A DNA stretch of 64,000 nucleotides, taken from assembly GCA_029260795.1 (NCBI GenBank), contig JAJDCO010000135.1, forward strand, positions 62,001 through 126,000. Direction: 5' to 3'. A program made the position numbers and the translations under genes. This document shows positions 25,851 to 34,639 of this stretch, piece by piece. The first letter of the stretch is position 1. Every line of letters starts with the position of its first letter. This stretch comes from Planctomycetota bacterium (GTDB taxonomy: Bacteria; Planctomycetota; OFTM77). A model generated the notes under the pieces. That model was not told the origin of the DNA. It did no database searches and worked only from the letters and a program-made list of their open reading frames with translations.

Positions 25851-27090
25851 GCGGCTTCCGTCCCCCAGAAGCCGAGTGTCCAAACGAGCGAGTCCCTTGA
25901 CGCAATCCCGTCCAGCCACACCCCGGCTTCCTCGCGAGCCCGAGTTCATCCAGAAGGACGCGCAGCTCCAGGCTTTGTTGCCCGAGCTGCGATCCAGTGA
26001 CGTGCTTGCCTTCGACACCGAGATGGACAGCTACCACTCGTACTTCGACCGGGTGTGTCTCATCCAGATCTCGAACGACGCTCGAGACTTGCTCCTGGAC
26101 CCGCTGTCGCCGCTTCTCGACATCACGCCCCTGGGATCGCTCTTGGCCGCTCCCGAGATCTTGAAGATCTTCCACGCAGGCGAGAATGACGTGAAGGCCC
26201 TTAAGCGGGAGTACGCCTTCGACTTCGGCAACCTTTTCGACACGCACCTGGCTGCCCAGATCCTCGGCTTCGAGCGACATGGTCTCGCCGGCCTCCTCGA
26301 GCAGCACTTCAACGTGCACCTCGACAAGAAGATGCAGACGAGCGACTGGAGTCAGCGGCCGCTGACCGAGGAGCAGCTCATCTACGCCGCCTGTGACACG
26401 CACTATCTCATCCGTCTGCGTGAGATGATGCTGACGGAGCTGAGGCGACTCGAGCGGCTGGAAGAGGCCGCCAGCGAGTTCGAGCGCATCCAGCACACCG
26501 AGCCGGCCCGCCGCGAGTTCGACCCGCTCGGCTACCTCTCGATCCGTGGGGTCCGAGACCTTCGGCCCAATGCGCTGGCAGCGTTGCGAGAGCTGTACCT
26601 CATGCGAGATGCACGTGCGCGCTCGCTGAACTGTCCACCTCATCGCGTGATGTCCGATCAGGTGCTGCTCGTCCTGGCGCGGCGCCGACCTCGGGATCGC
26701 GAGAGCCTGAAAGCGACACGCGCCTTGAGCGCCTGGCGCGCCGACGAGTACGGTCCCGAGATCCTCGAGGCCCTTTGTCGTGCGAAGGCCTCCGGGCCGC
26801 ACGGCCCCATTCCTCGACGCCCACGACGCGGAGACTCGACCAACGGCCTCAAGCCCAGTGAGCGGAAGCTCTACGATCGTCTCCGCACTTGGCGGCTGAG
26901 CCGCGCCGAGAAGCGCGGTGTCGATGCGGCTCGCGTCGCCACCAATCGGCTCCTGGCCGACATCGTTCGACTGCGGCCCACGTCTCTCGAGTCGTTGGAG
27001 GCCGTGCCGGGCATGGAGGCGTGGCGACTTCGTGAGTACGGCGAAGAGATCGTCCAGAAGCTCCGCGGAGCTGCGAGCGAAGATCGCTGA
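25831..27090 (+). CDS. rnd: ribonuclease D
   Basis: 419 residues from ATG 25831, which overlaps galE by 20 bases; a GTG at 25876 and a TTG at 25897 are alternatives and no start has a strong ribosome site. The DEDD exonuclease has Exo I VLAFDTEMDSYHS, Exo II IFHAGENDVKALKRE and Exo III YAACDTHYLIRLRE. Two HRDC-like domains follow: LAALRELYLMRDARARSLNC with YGPEILEALCRA, and RLRTWRLSRAEKRGVDAARV with REYGEEIVQKLRG. RNase D trims 3' ends of tRNA and other structured RNAs. Confidence 0.9.
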   Translation: MRRERVERLPSPRSRVSKRASPLTQSRPATPRLPREPEFIQKDAQLQALLPELRSSDVLAFDTEMDSYHSYFDRVCLIQISNDARDLLLDPLSPLLDITPLGSLLAAPEILKIFHAGENDVKALKREYAFDFGNLFDTHLAAQILGFERHGLAGLLEQHFNVHLDKKMQTSDWSQRPLTEEQLIYAACDTHYLIRLREMMLTELRRLERLEEAASEFERIQHTEPARREFDPLGYLSIRGVRDLRPNALAALRELYLMRDARARSLNCPPHRVMSDQVLLVLARRRPRDRESLKATRALSAWRADEYGPEILEALCRAKASGPHGPIPRRPRRGDSTNGLKPSERKLYDRLRTWRLSRAEKRGVDAARVATNRLLADIVRLRPTSLESLEAVPGMEAWRLREYGEEIVQKLRGAASEDR

Positions 27091-27182
27091 TTCGCTCCCG
27101 AAGGCTCTCGAACCTCGCAAAGATGGCAGCCGAGCGTTTGCTTTCCTGAGCACGGATCCTTTAATGGGGGGCGACCGGGCGG

Positions 27183-27226
27183 CCCTTCTCGTTCGCGAGG
27201 ACGAGAAGGGGCGGGTGGGCGCCCGC
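27183..27226 (+). terminator. hairpin pair after rnd
   Basis: A perfect 10-base stem CCCTTCTCGT (27183-27192) / ACGAGAAGGG (27201-27210) with an 8-base loop is followed at once by GCGGG...CCCGC (27211-27226). There is no U-tract. Either a terminator for the galE-rnd transcript or a structured leader of dacB; it lies 38 bases before the dacB ATG. Confidence 0.45.
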
Positions 27227-27264
27227 GGATCGAACCCAGCAGTGCCAGGAGGGGCGGAGAGATC

Positions 27265-28764
27265 ATGAAGCCGGGTGAATCGGCACACAGGCGATGGGTG
27301 CGCTCGGCGCTCGTCCTCAGCGTATGGCTGGCGATCGCTTCGATTCCCGTTCGGGCGGTTCAGTCCCAGAGCTCTTCGACACGCTCGTCGGTCGAGTCGG
27401 CTCTGGACCGAGTCCTGTCCGATCCGAACTTGAAAGGCACGGACGTCGGGGTTCTGATTCGATCCCTCAACGAGCCGGAAACGATCTACGAGAGACGGGC
27501 CCTCGAGACCTTCACGACGGCCTCGAATACCAAGCTCGTCACGACGGCCACGGCCTTGGACCTTCTCGGCGAGGACTTCTACTTCGAGACGCGGTTCGGC
27601 CTGCGGGGAGTCGCTCGCGAGGGCGGCCGCTTTGCAGGCGACCTCGTGGTCGAGGGGGAAGGGGATCCGGGTCTGGGAGCGCGCTTTCACGGCGGCGACC
27701 CGGTTGGCGCGTTTCGACAGGTGGCGGCGGCGCTTCAAGAGCGCGGAATCCGTGTCATCGCGGGCCACCTCGTTCTGGACGATCGCGCCTTCGACCATGA
27801 GTACGTCGAGCCCGGCTGGCCTTCTGATCAGCTCGACCGGTCCTATGCCGCCCCCGTCTCCGCACTCGCGCTCAGCGAGAACTGCGTCGATGTCCTGGTC
27901 GAACCGGCGTCGACAGCCGGTGCGAGTGCAGCCGCTTGGATCGTGCCGCGAACCGACGTTCTCCTCATCAACAACGACTGCCGAACGCTTGCCCGCCTTC
28001 AAAAGAACCAGGGTCCCAAGGTCTATCGCAGCGGTGAGTCGATCCGAGTCGGTGGGGAGGTGAGGACCGGTGACGGGCCGAGTCGCATCGTGCTGTCGGT
28101 CCCCGACCCGCTCGGCTTCTTTGGAGATGTTCTCGTTCGCACTCTCGCAGATGCCGGCATCCGCGTCGAAGGCGAGCTTCGTCGGGCGACTGCGGGCGAG
28201 CTGCTGACGACCGAGGAGCGCATCTATACCCATCGGACACCTCTCGACACGGTGGTCGCTGTGATCAACAAGGAGAGCCAGAACTTCTTCGCCGAGCAGC
28301 TCTACAAGAGGCTCGCGGCTCATGGATTCCCGGGCCAACCCGCGTCATTCGCGCTCGCCGGCGCGGTCGTGAAGCGACACCTCGAGAGCTTGGGAATCCC
28401 CGCCGATCAGGTTCAGTCGGCGGACGGCTCCGGCCTTTCGAGAAACAACGCCTTCGCGCCCGCTCATCTCGTCCGGCTGCTCGAAGCGATGTATCGTGGA
28501 CCGCATCGGAACGTCTTCGTGGCTTCGCTCCCGATCTCGGGCGTCGACGGCACACTCGAGGATCGACTCGGCGGCGCCTATCGAGGGAGAGTTCGCGCGA
28601 AGACCGGTTACATCTCCCGTGTCAGTGCTCTGTCGGGTTACGTCCGGACGCGCTCGGACCGAACGCTCGGCTTCTCGATCCTCATGAATGGCTTTCGTTC
28701 CAGCAATGGAGAGATGAAGAGGATCCAGGACGAGATCTGTCGGGTACTGATCGACCAACTCTGA
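27265..28764 (+). CDS. dacB: D-Ala-D-Ala carboxypeptidase/endopeptidase (PBP4 type)
   Basis: 499 residues. A signal peptide (WVRSALVLSVWLAIASIPVRA) directs export. Active-site motifs are SxxK at Ser87-Lys90 (SNTK), SxN at Ser392-Asn394 in DGSGLSRNNAFAP, and KTG at Lys446 (RAKTGYISRVSALSGY). The long insert between the first two motifs is usual for the PBP4/DacB class. It acts in the periplasm on peptidoglycan cross-links. The ATG has GGAG about 7 bases upstream. Peptidoglycan remodelling is thus encoded beside galE. Confidence 0.93.
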   Translation: MKPGESAHRRWVRSALVLSVWLAIASIPVRAVQSQSSSTRSSVESALDRVLSDPNLKGTDVGVLIRSLNEPETIYERRALETFTTASNTKLVTTATALDLLGEDFYFETRFGLRGVAREGGRFAGDLVVEGEGDPGLGARFHGGDPVGAFRQVAAALQERGIRVIAGHLVLDDRAFDHEYVEPGWPSDQLDRSYAAPVSALALSENCVDVLVEPASTAGASAAAWIVPRTDVLLINNDCRTLARLQKNQGPKVYRSGESIRVGGEVRTGDGPSRIVLSVPDPLGFFGDVLVRTLADAGIRVEGELRRATAGELLTTEERIYTHRTPLDTVVAVINKESQNFFAEQLYKRLAAHGFPGQPASFALAGAVVKRHLESLGIPADQVQSADGSGLSRNNAFAPAHLVRLLEAMYRGPHRNVFVASLPISGVDGTLEDRLGGAYRGRVRAKTGYISRVSALSGYVRTRSDRTLGFSILMNGFRSSNGEMKRIQDEICRVLIDQL

Positions 28765-28780
28765 CCACGAGAGATCCGTG

Positions 28781-29566
28781 ATGGAAGAGCTCGACTTCGC
28801 CGTCGACGTGGCCCGCGAAGCCGGGCGCATCTTGATGTGGTACTACGAGCGTCCCTGCGAGAAGAACCCTCGCATGAAGGGCCTCCGCGATCCGGTCACG
28901 GCGGCCGACATGGCCTCTGAGAACGCCATCGTCGCACGAATCCGAGAGCGCTATCCGACTCATTCGATCCTCGCCGAAGAGGAGGATCGGGGCCCGGTGA
29001 GCGGAGATCACCTCTGGATCGTCGACCCGCTGGACGCGACCGTGAACTTCCTTCACGGTCATCCCTTCTTCGCGGTCTCGATCGGCTACTACTACCGAGG
29101 CGTCGGCCGCGCCGGTGTCGTGTACGCACCCGCGTTGCGAGAGCTCTTCACGGCGGGGCGTGATGAGGGCTGCCGACTTAACGGTCGTCGCCTCGCCGTG
29201 TCGAAGACGGACGACCTCGGCAATGCCGTACTCGCCACCGGCTTCACGTATCGTCGACACGAGATCGTGGACAACAACGTCGCTCGCTTCGACCATCTGA
29301 TCCTCCGGGTCCGAGGCATTCGCCGAGCAGGGTGTGCTTCTCTGGACCTCGCCTACGTGGCTGCGGGCCGCTTCGACGGCTATTGGGAGATGTGGTTGTC
29401 CTCCTACGACGTGGCAGCCGGGGCGGTCCTGGTCGAGGAGGCGGGCGGGAGAGTGTCCGACCTTTCGGGCGAACAAACATGGCTGAGCGGTGAGCAGATC
29501 GTTGCAACGAACGGCGCACTTCACGCGACCCTTCTCGATGAGCTCGCCGCTGCGGCACCGCGTTGA
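28781..29566 (+). CDS. inositol-monophosphatase-family protein
   Basis: 261 residues. Metal-site motifs: GLRDPVTAADMASE, LAEEEDRG (Glu66-Glu67) and VDPLDATVNFLHGHPFFAVS (Asp82, Asp85). The highly conserved Gly after PLD is Ala here (Ala86), and the C-terminal WDxAAG motif reads SYDVAAG. The metal ligands are retained, so it is probably an active Mg-dependent sugar or nucleotide phosphatase; inositol-1-phosphate, histidinol-phosphate or PAP are possible substrates and cannot be separated here. A GTG one codon earlier is an alternative start. Confidence 0.85.
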   Translation: MEELDFAVDVAREAGRILMWYYERPCEKNPRMKGLRDPVTAADMASENAIVARIRERYPTHSILAEEEDRGPVSGDHLWIVDPLDATVNFLHGHPFFAVSIGYYYRGVGRAGVVYAPALRELFTAGRDEGCRLNGRRLAVSKTDDLGNAVLATGFTYRRHEIVDNNVARFDHLILRVRGIRRAGCASLDLAYVAAGRFDGYWEMWLSSYDVAAGAVLVEEAGGRVSDLSGEQTWLSGEQIVATNGALHATLLDELAAAAPR

Positions 29567-29587
29567 GTCTCCACTCGAGTGCTCGCC

Positions 29588-32500
29588 ATGAGTGAGCTGC
29601 CGGATCTCGTCTGTCGAGGTGTTCAGGAGCACAACCTTCGAGGGTTCGACGTCCGAATCCCAGGTGGACGACTGGTCGCATTGACGGGGGTTTCAGGGTC
29701 GGGGAAATCCTCACTGGCCTTCGACGTAATCGCTCGCGAAGGGCGTCGCCGCACGCTCGCGACGCTCTCCGACTACGCCCGCCGTCGAGTCGGAGCCGAG
29801 CGTCCGCCACGCGTCGCCGCTGTGGAGGGGCTCGGAGCTACGGTTGCCTTGGAGCAACGCGATACCATCCGCAGCCCCCGCGTGACGGTCGGGACGCTGT
29901 CGGGTGTCTCGACCGTCCTCCGCTCGCTCTGGGCACACACCGGTGAGGCGCACTGCCCCCAGTGCGGCAAGCGGGTCTCCGAGGGCTCCCTCGAGCAGGC
30001 GCTGAAGCCAGCGCTCGAGTGGGGCACCGGATTCCGAGTCCACGTTCTGGCGCCGCTCTGGCGGCAGCGCCGAGGTAATCTCGAGGTCCTTCTCGCTGGC
30101 CTGCGCGAGGACGGCTTCGTTCGTGTGCGCCTCGACGGTGAGGTCCGTCGCCTGGACGAGGCGATGCCAGCGAGCACCGGGCGATACGGCCGACACGACG
30201 TGGAGCTCGTCGTCGACCGGCTCCGACTGGAGCCGGCCCGAGTCAGCCGCTTTCGGGAGGCCGTCGAGCGAGCACTCGAGAAGACCGAAGGTCTGTTTGC
30301 CATCCTGCGTGAAGACGACGCCGTACGAGTCTTCGGAACGCGCCGAGTCTGCGTCGATTGCGCGCTGGCCGTTCCCGAGCTCGAGCCCCGGAGCTTCTCG
30401 TCGAACGATCCCCTCGGTGCCTGCGAATCCTGTCAAGGTCGCGGCACCCAAGACGGATTGACCTGCACCGATTGCGACGGCACCCGCTTGAAAGCTGCGG
30501 CACGCGTCGTCCGCTGTGGCGGGCGAACGTTTCCGGAGATCGTCTTGCTGCCCTTGGCGGAGCTGCAAGATTGGTTGGCAGAGATTCAGGACGAGCCCGG
30601 AGCGGACGCAGTCGCGCGGGAGCTCCGAACGCGGGCCGCCGAGCGAACCGCCTGCTTGGTCTCTCTCTCGCTCGGTTACCTCGCGCTCGGAAGATCGAGC
30701 GACACCCTCTCGCATGGCGAGCTCCAACGCGTCCGACTGGCCGCTCAAATCGGATCGGAGCTTCAAGGCGTGACGTACGTGCTCGACGAGCCGGCGGCCG
30801 GGCTCCATGCCGTCGATCGCGCCCGTCTCCTCGATCACCTTCAGGAGATTCGCGACCGCGGCAACACGGTGCTCTTGGTCGAGCACGATCTCGACCTGAT
30901 CCGGGCCGCCGACTGGGTAATCGATCTTGGCCCCGGTGCCGGGCCGCAGGGCGGACACCGGGTCGCGAGCGGCCGGCCCGAGGACGTCGCGTTGCAACCG
31001 GAGTCCCGAACCGGGCACGCGCTCCGACAGCAACGGGTGCCAGGAGCTCGCCAAGGTTTGGGTGGAAGCGACCAAGTCCTCAGGATACTCGGAGCGCGCG
31101 AGCACAACTTGCGCGGCATCGACGTGAGCTTTCCGCTCGGACGGCTGATCGCGGTGACCGGCGTCTCCGGCTCGGGAAAGTCCTCACTCATCGAAGGAAC
31201 CTTGTATCCGGCTCTCGCCAATCGCCTTCAAGGCGCGAGCCGGACCCCGGGTGCACACGACGAGATTGAGGGAGCCGATGCGCTCGACCGTGTCGAGCTC
31301 GTGAGCTCGCGCGCCCTCGGAAGGTCACCTCGCAGCAACCCCGCTACGGTGACTCGAGCCTTCGATGAGATCCGTCGCCTGTTTGCTCAGCTTCCCGAGG
31401 CGCGGACGCGTGGCTGGACCGCTCGACGCTTCAGCCTCAGTGTGACGGGAGGACGGTGCGAGGCCTGTCGAGGCACTGGAATCCTTCGAATCCGGTTCGA
31501 GCCATTGCCCGCCTCCGAGATCGTCTGCTCCGAGTGCGCCGGGCGCCGATTTCGCCGCGATACCTTGGACCCCCGGTTCAAGAGTCAGTCCATCGCCGAC
31601 GTGCTCGAGACCACGGTTCAAGAGGCGAGGACGCTCTTCGAGAATCAGCCGAAGATCCGTCGAGCACTGGACGCCCTCGACCAGGTGGGGCTCGGCTACC
31701 TCACCCTCGGCCAACCCGTCCCCACTCTCTCGGGAGGGGAGGCACAACGGCTCAAGCTTGCCTCCGAGATGCGTCGCCGACGCGTTGGCAAGACTCTTTA
31801 CCTACTGGATGAGCCGACTCGCGGCCTCCACCCGGACGACATCGAGCGGTTGATGGGATGCTGGCGAGAGCTCGTTGCCCGAGGAGACACGGTGATCCTC
31901 ATCGAGCACCACCTCGGTGTCATCGGCCAATCGGACTGGGTGATCGATCTCGGTCCGGGCGCGGGTCCGGAGGGTGGCGAAGTGATCGCTTGTGGGACGC
32001 CCGAAGAACTTGCTCGAGCTGGTGAGACGCCGACAGGACGGGCCCTGGCCGGGAGCCTCCCTCCGAGCCCATCGGTCCCTGTGAAGGACCGACGACCCGC
32101 GACTCGGCTGGTCGTTCGCGGTGCGTCGACGCACAACCTCCAGTCATTGGATTGCGAGATCGAGCACGGCGCCATCACCGTCATTCGAGGCCGGCTCGGA
32201 TCGGGGAAGACGGCACTGGTGCGGGGGACACTGGAGACCGAAGCACGTCGCCTGTTCTTGACGGCGTCGGCCGGCGAAGGTGTGGCCCAGATCGAAGGCC
32301 TCGATTGCGTGCCGGTGCGCTCCGTCGAAGGCATGCGCCCGGTCATCGCGCTCGACGACGAAGGCCGGGAGAAAGACGACTCCCGAACGGCCGCGCGAAT
32401 CGCGGGTGTCGACCGAATGCTCCGAGAGCTCTTTGCGCGAGAAGGATCCCTCCATTGCCCCAGCTGTGATCGAGTGGCAAGAGGATGGTCACCGGTGGCA

Positions 32501-34453
32501 GCCGTGGAGGACTTCCTCACCCAAGCTTCCCGCGAGGAGGACGGGCTGGAGGTGTTGGCGCCGGTCTGGTGGCCGAGATCGGAGCGGACCTATGCCATCG
32601 AGAAACCGGACGAAACCGATTCGCTGCGCGATTGGTGTCGCAGCGCGGGGATTCTCCGAGTACGGATCGGAGGGGATACCCGACGACTCGATCGAGGACC
32701 GTTCCCCGATCGGCTCGAGTCGGACACGTTTCTCGTGATCGATCGGCTCGGCTCGGGTCACGATCGGCGATCGCGTCTCGAGGAGGCCGTGGAGACCGCG
32801 CATGAGCTGGCCAGCGGAGTCGCTCTCGTTGCTCCCACGACTGGAGAGCTGCGCGTCTACAGCCGGGACCCCGGCTGCCCGGAGCACGGGTTCTGGCCGC
32901 CCGCTCAGCTCGAGTCCCGGTCCTTCTCGCGCCACGACCGTCTCGGAGCTTGCCCAGAGTGTCGCGGCGGCGGCGAGCATCAGGGCGCACCGTGTTCGGC
33001 CTGTGGTGGAGTCGGCCTCAACGCGCTCGCGCGCTCGGTGCGCGTGCTCGAGCGATCGATCGCGGACTGGCGCCAGCTCACCGCGGACGCAATGCTCTCG
33101 GCGCTCCAGAGCCCTTCGAGCACCGAGAGCTTGGTGCAGCAGGAGCTCGCGGCCTCACTTCGGCGGCTTCAGCGCCTCGACCTCGGCAGGCTGAGAATGA
33201 GCCGACTCGGCGATTCACTTTCCAGTGGCGAATGGGCCCGCCTCCGATTCGCCGGGCGCGTGCCTCACGATCTGGTGGGATCCGCTCTCGTTCTCGACCG
33301 CACCCTCAGTGGTCTCGGTGAGCCGGATGGCGAGCTGCTCTGGACAGAGCTCGAGGGCATCCGTCAGCGGGGCAACACCGTGATCTTGGTTTCAAATGAT
33401 GATCGTTGGGCCGGTCGAGCCGATCACCGAATCACTCTCGGTCCGGGGGGCGGGAAGCAGGGGGGGCAGATCGTGAACGACCCTGTCGAGGCCCGTTCCC
33501 CTCGGGCTCGGAGGCGCTCCCGGCGTTCCAAGCAGGGCTGGCTCCGATTGAAGGAATTGGAGCTTCCGAACGGACGTCGCCTGGACGTGGAGATTCCCAA
33601 GGAGCGGCTCGTTCGCGTGATCGGTCCTGCCGGGAGTGGGAAGTCGTCCCTCATGCGGGTCATCGCGGGTGAGATGAAGGGGCACCTGAACGGCTCGCCG
33701 CCGGGTCTCTGTCGCGAGCGCGTGGGGGCGACAAGCCTGCGGACGGTGGCGGAGCTCCCACACCACATCCGGCGACCTCGCCTCGGAGAGACGTGGCTCG
33801 ATTGGGTGGGCCTACAGTCGGTCGTATGGCGCCTCTACTCCGAGACCCCAAGAGCTCGACTCAAGGGACTCTTCGCGGATCCGAGCTCGGCCGGTGCGCA
33901 CCCGGAGTACTGTGCCAGCTGCCGAGGCCGAGGTCGCGTCTCGGTTCGGATCCCGTTGCTCCCGGAAGCTGAACGGCTCTGTCCCGAATGCCGGGGACGG
34001 AGGTTTCGAGCCGAGGCGCTCGGCGTCACCGTTCGCGGCTGGACCATGGGTCAGCTCTTCGACCAGAGTGCTGGAGAAGCCCGGGACGTCCTCACCTACG
34101 ACGCGAGCACCGAGTCCCGATTGCAGATCTTGGAGTCCTTGGGGATCAGCTCGATCGAGCTCGGCCGATTCGCTCGAGAGGTTTCTTCGGGTGAGCGGCG
34201 CCTCGGAGCTCTCGCCCGGCTTCTCGCGGAGACGCCCACGGGCGGTGCGCTTCTCGTTCTCGAAGTCCCGGCACTCGGTGGCACGACCGCCGAGGTTTCC
34301 GAGCTGGCGGGAGTCCTGCACGGGCGCGTGCGGCGAGGAGACACGGTGGTCGTCATCGACGGGCACTCGGCGTGGGAGAGGGAGTGCGATGCGACGCTCA
34401 CGATCACGAGCGAGGGAGTTTCGATCGCCGGCAGCGGAAACGACGCCGTCTGA
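29588..34453 (+). CDS. uvrA: tandem UvrA fusion with degenerate second half
   Basis: 1621 residues, far above the usual 940. It contains four UvrA-type ABC ATPase modules. Walker A motifs: GVSGSGKS (34-41), GVSGSGKS (525-532), GRLGSGKT (868-875), GPAGSGKS (1346-1353). The first UvrA unit keeps Walker B LDEP at Asp400-Glu401 and Asp741-Glu742, and signatures LSHGELQR and LSGGEAQR. In the second unit Walker B is LDRT (Arg1238 replaces the catalytic Glu) and LEVP (Glu1559-Val1560), and signatures are LSSGEWARL and VSSGERRLG. Zinc-type Cys pairs survive in both units (CEAC/CSEC and CASC/CPEC). UvrA finds DNA lesions in nucleotide excision repair. Probably the first unit hydrolyses ATP and the second is structural. 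The ATG at 29588 is chosen over a GTG three codons earlier. Confidence 0.9.
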   Translation: MSELPDLVCRGVQEHNLRGFDVRIPGGRLVALTGVSGSGKSSLAFDVIAREGRRRTLATLSDYARRRVGAERPPRVAAVEGLGATVALEQRDTIRSPRVTVGTLSGVSTVLRSLWAHTGEAHCPQCGKRVSEGSLEQALKPALEWGTGFRVHVLAPLWRQRRGNLEVLLAGLREDGFVRVRLDGEVRRLDEAMPASTGRYGRHDVELVVDRLRLEPARVSRFREAVERALEKTEGLFAILREDDAVRVFGTRRVCVDCALAVPELEPRSFSSNDPLGACESCQGRGTQDGLTCTDCDGTRLKAAARVVRCGGRTFPEIVLLPLAELQDWLAEIQDEPGADAVARELRTRAAERTACLVSLSLGYLALGRSSDTLSHGELQRVRLAAQIGSELQGVTYVLDEPAAGLHAVDRARLLDHLQEIRDRGNTVLLVEHDLDLIRAADWVIDLGPGAGPQGGHRVASGRPEDVALQPESRTGHALRQQRVPGARQGLGGSDQVLRILGAREHNLRGIDVSFPLGRLIAVTGVSGSGKSSLIEGTLYPALANRLQGASRTPGAHDEIEGADALDRVELVSSRALGRSPRSNPATVTRAFDEIRRLFAQLPEARTRGWTARRFSLSVTGGRCEACRGTGILRIRFEPLPASEIVCSECAGRRFRRDTLDPRFKSQSIADVLETTVQEARTLFENQPKIRRALDALDQVGLGYLTLGQPVPTLSGGEAQRLKLASEMRRRRVGKTLYLLDEPTRGLHPDDIERLMGCWRELVARGDTVILIEHHLGVIGQSDWVIDLGPGAGPEGGEVIACGTPEELARAGETPTGRALAGSLPPSPSVPVKDRRPATRLVVRGASTHNLQSLDCEIEHGAITVIRGRLGSGKTALVRGTLETEARRLFLTASAGEGVAQIEGLDCVPVRSVEGMRPVIALDDEGREKDDSRTAARIAGVDRMLRELFAREGSLHCPSCDRVARGWSPVAAVEDFLTQASREEDGLEVLAPVWWPRSERTYAIEKPDETDSLRDWCRSAGILRVRIGGDTRRLDRGPFPDRLESDTFLVIDRLGSGHDRRSRLEEAVETAHELASGVALVAPTTGELRVYSRDPGCPEHGFWPPAQLESRSFSRHDRLGACPECRGGGEHQGAPCSACGGVGLNALARSVRVLERSIADWRQLTADAMLSALQSPSSTESLVQQELAASLRRLQRLDLGRLRMSRLGDSLSSGEWARLRFAGRVPHDLVGSALVLDRTLSGLGEPDGELLWTELEGIRQRGNTVILVSNDDRWAGRADHRITLGPGGGKQGGQIVNDPVEARSPRARRRSRRSKQGWLRLKELELPNGRRLDVEIPKERLVRVIGPAGSGKSSLMRVIAGEMKGHLNGSPPGLCRERVGATSLRTVAELPHHIRRPRLGETWLDWVGLQSVVWRLYSETPRARLKGLFADPSSAGAHPEYCASCRGRGRVSVRIPLLPEAERLCPECRGRRFRAEALGVTVRGWTMGQLFDQSAGEARDVLTYDASTESRLQILESLGISSIELGRFAREVSSGERRLGALARLLAETPTGGALLVLEVPALGGTTAEVSELAGVLHGRVRRGDTVVVIDGHSAWERECDATLTITSEGVSIAGSGNDAV

Positions 34454-34481
34454 GGAACCTCGAGCTCAGCAGTTTGGAGCG

Positions 34482-34510
34482 TTGGCGCCGATCCGTCCGA
34501 AGGGTAAACT
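34482..34510 (+). promoter_or_regulatory. promoter for XPB operon
   Basis: TTGGCG (34482-34487), a 17-base spacer and TAAACT (34505-34510). It lies in the 186-base gap after the UvrA fusion. Transcription would start near 34517, with a leader of about 120 bases before the ATG at 34640. Confidence 0.5.
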
Positions 34511-34554
34511 GGCTGGTTTCGCTCCCAGGACATCAGTCGGAACGGGAGCCAGTT
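34507..34554 (+). repeat. overlapping inverted repeats in XPB leader region
   Basis: AACTGGCT (34507-34514) pairs with AGCCAGTT (34547-34554), while GCTCCC (34521-34526) pairs with GGGAGC (34544-34549). The two right arms share 34547-34549, so the pairings compete. Could be a protein operator spanning the -10 box or an RNA switch. Confidence 0.4.
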
Positions 34555-34639
34555 CCGCACCTGTATCGGACACCGCGGTCGGGGTGATTCACGCCCGACG
34601 CCCGATCGGGAAGGGTTGTTGACGGAGGATCCGAGTCGG

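Noticed and set aside
25525..28338. A 937-codon open frame on the minus strand, opposite galE, rnd and dacB
   Set aside because: It is a GC-rich antisense shadow: no domain or motif is seen, while all three plus-strand genes have complete active-site motifs.
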